Positions 5,890 to 7,331 of a DNA stretch of 7,331 nucleotides are shown in pieces; position 1 is the stretch's first letter; every line of letters begins with the position of its first letter. The notes beneath the pieces are model-generated. The model saw only the letters and a list, made by a program, of their open reading frames with translations, did no database searches and was not told where the DNA came from. A program made the position numbers and the translations under genes. The DNA is from Pseudomonadota bacterium (GTDB lineage: Bacteria > Pseudomonadota > Gammaproteobacteria > Steroidobacterales > Steroidobacteraceae), in the NCBI GenBank assembly GCA_947454665.1, contig CANGMU010000112.1, positions 1-7,331 on the forward strand. Reading direction: 5' to 3'.

Positions 5890-6537
5890 GTGAGCGCCCG
5901 TCCCATCAACCTGATCGTCGTCGACGACCACCAGCTGGTTCGCGCCGGACTGCGGCAAACCCTGGGCGGTGAACGGGACCTGTGCATCCGGCTGGAATGC
6001 CAGTCCGGCCGGGAAGCGCTGGACGGCCTGCGCCACCACCCCTGTGACGTCCTGCTGCTCGACATCTCCCTGCCCGACATGTCGGGCCTGGAAGTGCTGG
6101 CCAAGGTCCGCCAGCATCATGAGCGCACCGCCGTGTTGGTGATTTCCGGCTTTCCGGAGACCCAGTTCGGCATCAACGTGCTCAGGGCCGGCGCCAGCGG
6201 CTATGTCTGCAAGACCGTGGACTCGTCAGAATTGCTGCGCGCCGTGCGCACCGTCGCGCGAGGCCATCGATATCTCGGCCCTGACCTCGCGGATCTGCTG
6301 GTGAGCGGGCTGGACGGACCGGGAGATGGCCCCCGGCATTCGGCACTGTCGGAGCGGGAATTCCAGGTGTTCTGCCGTCTGGCGAAAGGTGATGCGCCCG
6401 GGGAAATCGCCCGCCAGCTTGGGCTGAGCGCGAAGACCATCAGCACCTACCGCTCGCGCATCCTCGAGAAGATGAGGTTCCGCAGTAACGCGGACCTGAC
6501 GACCTACGCGCTGCAGAACGAGCTCATTTCGAACTAA
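5890..6537 (+). CDS. NarL/FixJ-type response regulator with LuxR helix-turn-helix
   Basis: A 215-residue two-component transcription regulator. The receiver domain (about 6-120) has the acidic pair Asp12-Asp13 in IVVDDHQLVRAGL, phospho-acceptor Asp58 in LLLDISLPDMSGLEVL, switch residue Ser86 in LVISGF, and Lys108 in GYVCK, so all phosphorylation residues are intact. A linker leads to a LuxR-type DNA-binding domain (about 150-212) with LSEREFQVFCRLAKGDAPGE and IARQLGLSAKTISTYRSRIL. The start is GTG at 5890; AGGA (5884-5887), which overlaps the PilZ stop codon, is only 2 nt away, so translation is probably coupled to the PilZ gene. No classical kinase gene adjoins it. Instead its stop codon overlaps, tail to tail, that of the degenerate kinase-like gene on the other strand, a likely partner. 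DNA targets are unknown. Confidence 0.93.
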   Translation: MSARPINLIVVDDHQLVRAGLRQTLGGERDLCIRLECQSGREALDGLRHHPCDVLLLDISLPDMSGLEVLAKVRQHHERTAVLVISGFPETQFGINVLRAGASGYVCKTVDSSELLRAVRTVARGHRYLGPDLADLLVSGLDGPGDGPRHSALSEREFQVFCRLAKGDAPGEIARQLGLSAKTISTYRSRILEKMRFRSNADLTTYALQNELISN

Positions 6538-7136
6538 CGCAGGGGAACCGCCGCCTCCACGACCAGGCTGGTGCCCTCCATTCGACCCTCAAGACTGCCC
6601 CCATGCCGGGCGATCCAACGGGCCAAAACACCAAGGAACGGTGCATTCGACCTCGCAGCAGGTACGGCTTCCGCACCGATGACCACGCGGTACTGACCTG
6701 CGTCCGAAGACACCTTGAGGCGTACGGCGCTCGGCGAATCACGCAACGCAAGCGCCAATACCGACTCGCCTATCCGGTAAAGCACGATGCCGGCTGTCGG
6801 CGCTGGGAAAGGCAGTCCAAATGGCGCATCACAATGGAAAGGCACGCCGGCTGACTGGCAGTTCGTCTCGAAATAAGAAACCAGCGCGGAACCTGGGCCG
6901 AAGTGGTCCAGCATGCCCGGCCTCAGTGCCTCGACGATGCGCTGCTTGATGGCCAGCGCCTCAGCCAGTTGAGAATCAATCCGGGCAAGAGGCCCTTGAT
7001 CCGGCGTGGTGTCGAGTGTCGCAAGGATCATCCGCGCGGCAGTCAAAAGTCCGCCCAATTCGCCATGCAGCTGTCGAGCTTGTTCCCCGCGGAGCGTCTC
7101 CACGGCATCCAGATGGGCGGCCAGGTCAGCATCCAT
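6534..7136 (-). CDS. Degenerate histidine kinase-like / phosphotransferase protein
   Basis: About 200 residues resembling the core of a NarX/DegS-type (HisKA_3) kinase without any sensor part or membrane segment. The putative H-box is EQARQLHGELGGLLTAAR with His24 (canonical form R-x-LHD, here LHGE). A remnant HATPase fold follows: VLYRIGESVLALALRD (118-133) lines up with LYRIxQExLtNaxkHA, but the N-box Asn is Ala128. The D-box (DxGxG) is replaced by IGAEAVPAARS around 153-163. ARHGGSLEGRMEGTSLVVEA corresponds to the last GG-x-L...GT strand segment. Without N and D boxes it should not bind ATP normally; it could be a histidine phosphotransferase like ChpT, or an anti-kinase. The start is placed at ATG 7136 because AGGTGA (7142-7147) is 5 nt upstream; GTG at 7145, which abuts the stop of the preceding cardiolipin synthase gene, would add three residues. 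Convergent with the response regulator, with 4 nt overlap. Function is inferred. Confidence 0.72.
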   Translation of the reverse strand: MDADLAAHLDAVETLRGEQARQLHGELGGLLTAARMILATLDTTPDQGPLARIDSQLAEALAIKQRIVEALRPGMLDHFGPGSALVSYFETNCQSAGVPFHCDAPFGLPFPAPTAGIVLYRIGESVLALALRDSPSAVRLKVSSDAGQYRVVIGAEAVPAARSNAPFLGVLARWIARHGGSLEGRMEGTSLVVEAAVPLR

Positions 7137-7141
7137 ATCCG

Positions 7142-7147
7142 TCACCT
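7142..7147 (-). promoter_or_regulatory. Ribosome binding site deciding the kinase-like start
   Basis: AGGTGA on the complement, 5 nt before the ATG at 7136. It overlaps the TAG stop of the upstream cardiolipin synthase gene (7146-7148) and the alternative GTG start (7143-7145). The arrangement supports the ATG as the true start and suggests translational coupling to the upstream gene. Confidence 0.6.
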
Positions 7148-7331
7148 AAAGCTGCGAATGCAGCGTTCGCGCCAGTGCATCCAGAGCGCGCTGCGCCCAG
7201 GGCCTGCGGCGCCAGTCTTCCCACTGGATCCGGCAGCTCCGTGCCAGATCCGTCTCGAATTGACGACCCTCGATATCCGCCAGCCTCCCACTGAACACGT
7301 TGAGGTTGGCCTCGTCGTTCAGGTGGAAGGA
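7146..7331 (-). CDS. Cardiolipin synthase / phospholipase D family, C-terminal fragment
   Basis: The last 61 codons of a gene entering from the right edge, ending in TAG (7146-7148). The visible peptide begins SFHLNDEANLNVFSGRLADI and includes DLARSCRIQWEDWRRRPWAQ, ending RTLHSQL. This is the characteristic tail of bacterial cardiolipin synthases of the phospholipase D superfamily, where (R)SFxLNDEANLxV directly follows the second HKD motif. These membrane enzymes join phosphatidylglycerol or related lipids into cardiolipin. The HKD catalytic motifs lie outside the window. Its stop abuts the GTG codon of the kinase-like gene, so the two probably form one transcript. A related PLD-domain phosphatidyltransferase is the main alternative. 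Confidence 0.8.
   Translation of the reverse strand, partial: SFHLNDEANLNVFSGRLADIEGRQFETDLARSCRIQWEDWRRRPWAQRALDALARTLHSQL

Noticed and set aside
6534..7136. Reading this gene as an ordinary sensor histidine kinase
   Set aside because: No sensor or membrane segment is present, and the N-box Asn and DxGxG motif are absent.

Overview
The window is high-GC, tightly packed bacterial chromosome, most likely from a gammaproteobacterium of the Xanthomonadales/Lysobacterales type. Three things point there: the tRNA-Tyr, tRNA-Gly, tRNA-Thr, tuf order; a CysB very close in layout to the enterobacterial protein; and a MetX-fold enzyme carrying the sequence signatures of the serine O-succinyltransferases known from Xanthomonas and its relatives. 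The lineage is inferred from remembered family features, not from a search.

Left part, minus strand (1-2386), read from right to left: cysB (LysR-type sulfur regulator), an rluB-type rRNA pseudouridine synthase whose start overlaps the cysB stop (ATGA), a consensus-like sigma-70 promoter, tRNA-Tyr(GTA), tRNA-Gly(TCC), tRNA-Thr(GGT), and the first 43 codons of tuf (EF-Tu), which runs off the left edge. A 134-bp divergent intergenic region (2387-2520) separates cysB from the plus-strand genes and holds a near-perfect palindrome, a plausible CysB/LysR operator.

Middle and right part, plus strand (2521-6537): five genes in one direction with gaps of 13, 9, 25 and 4 bp and no visible terminator. 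They are a CysK-like cysteine synthase, a MetX-fold serine O-succinyltransferase (probable), a secreted endonuclease/exonuclease/phosphatase-fold protein, a stand-alone PilZ (c-di-GMP receptor) protein, and a NarL/FixJ-type response regulator. The first two with cysB form a compact cysteine-biosynthesis locus: serine is activated as O-succinylserine, which the CysK-like enzyme would convert to cysteine, under CysB control.

Right edge, minus strand (6534-7331): the C-terminus of a cardiolipin synthase, then a roughly 200-residue protein that looks like a histidine kinase core (H-box plus remnant ATPase domain) but lacks the ATP-binding N and D boxes. Its stop codon overlaps the response regulator stop tail to tail. 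The most interesting unit is therefore PilZ, response regulator and degenerate kinase/phosphotransferase, a possible non-canonical phosphorelay beside a c-di-GMP receptor. The second point of interest is the succinyl route to cysteine. No mobile element, CRISPR array or phage gene was seen.
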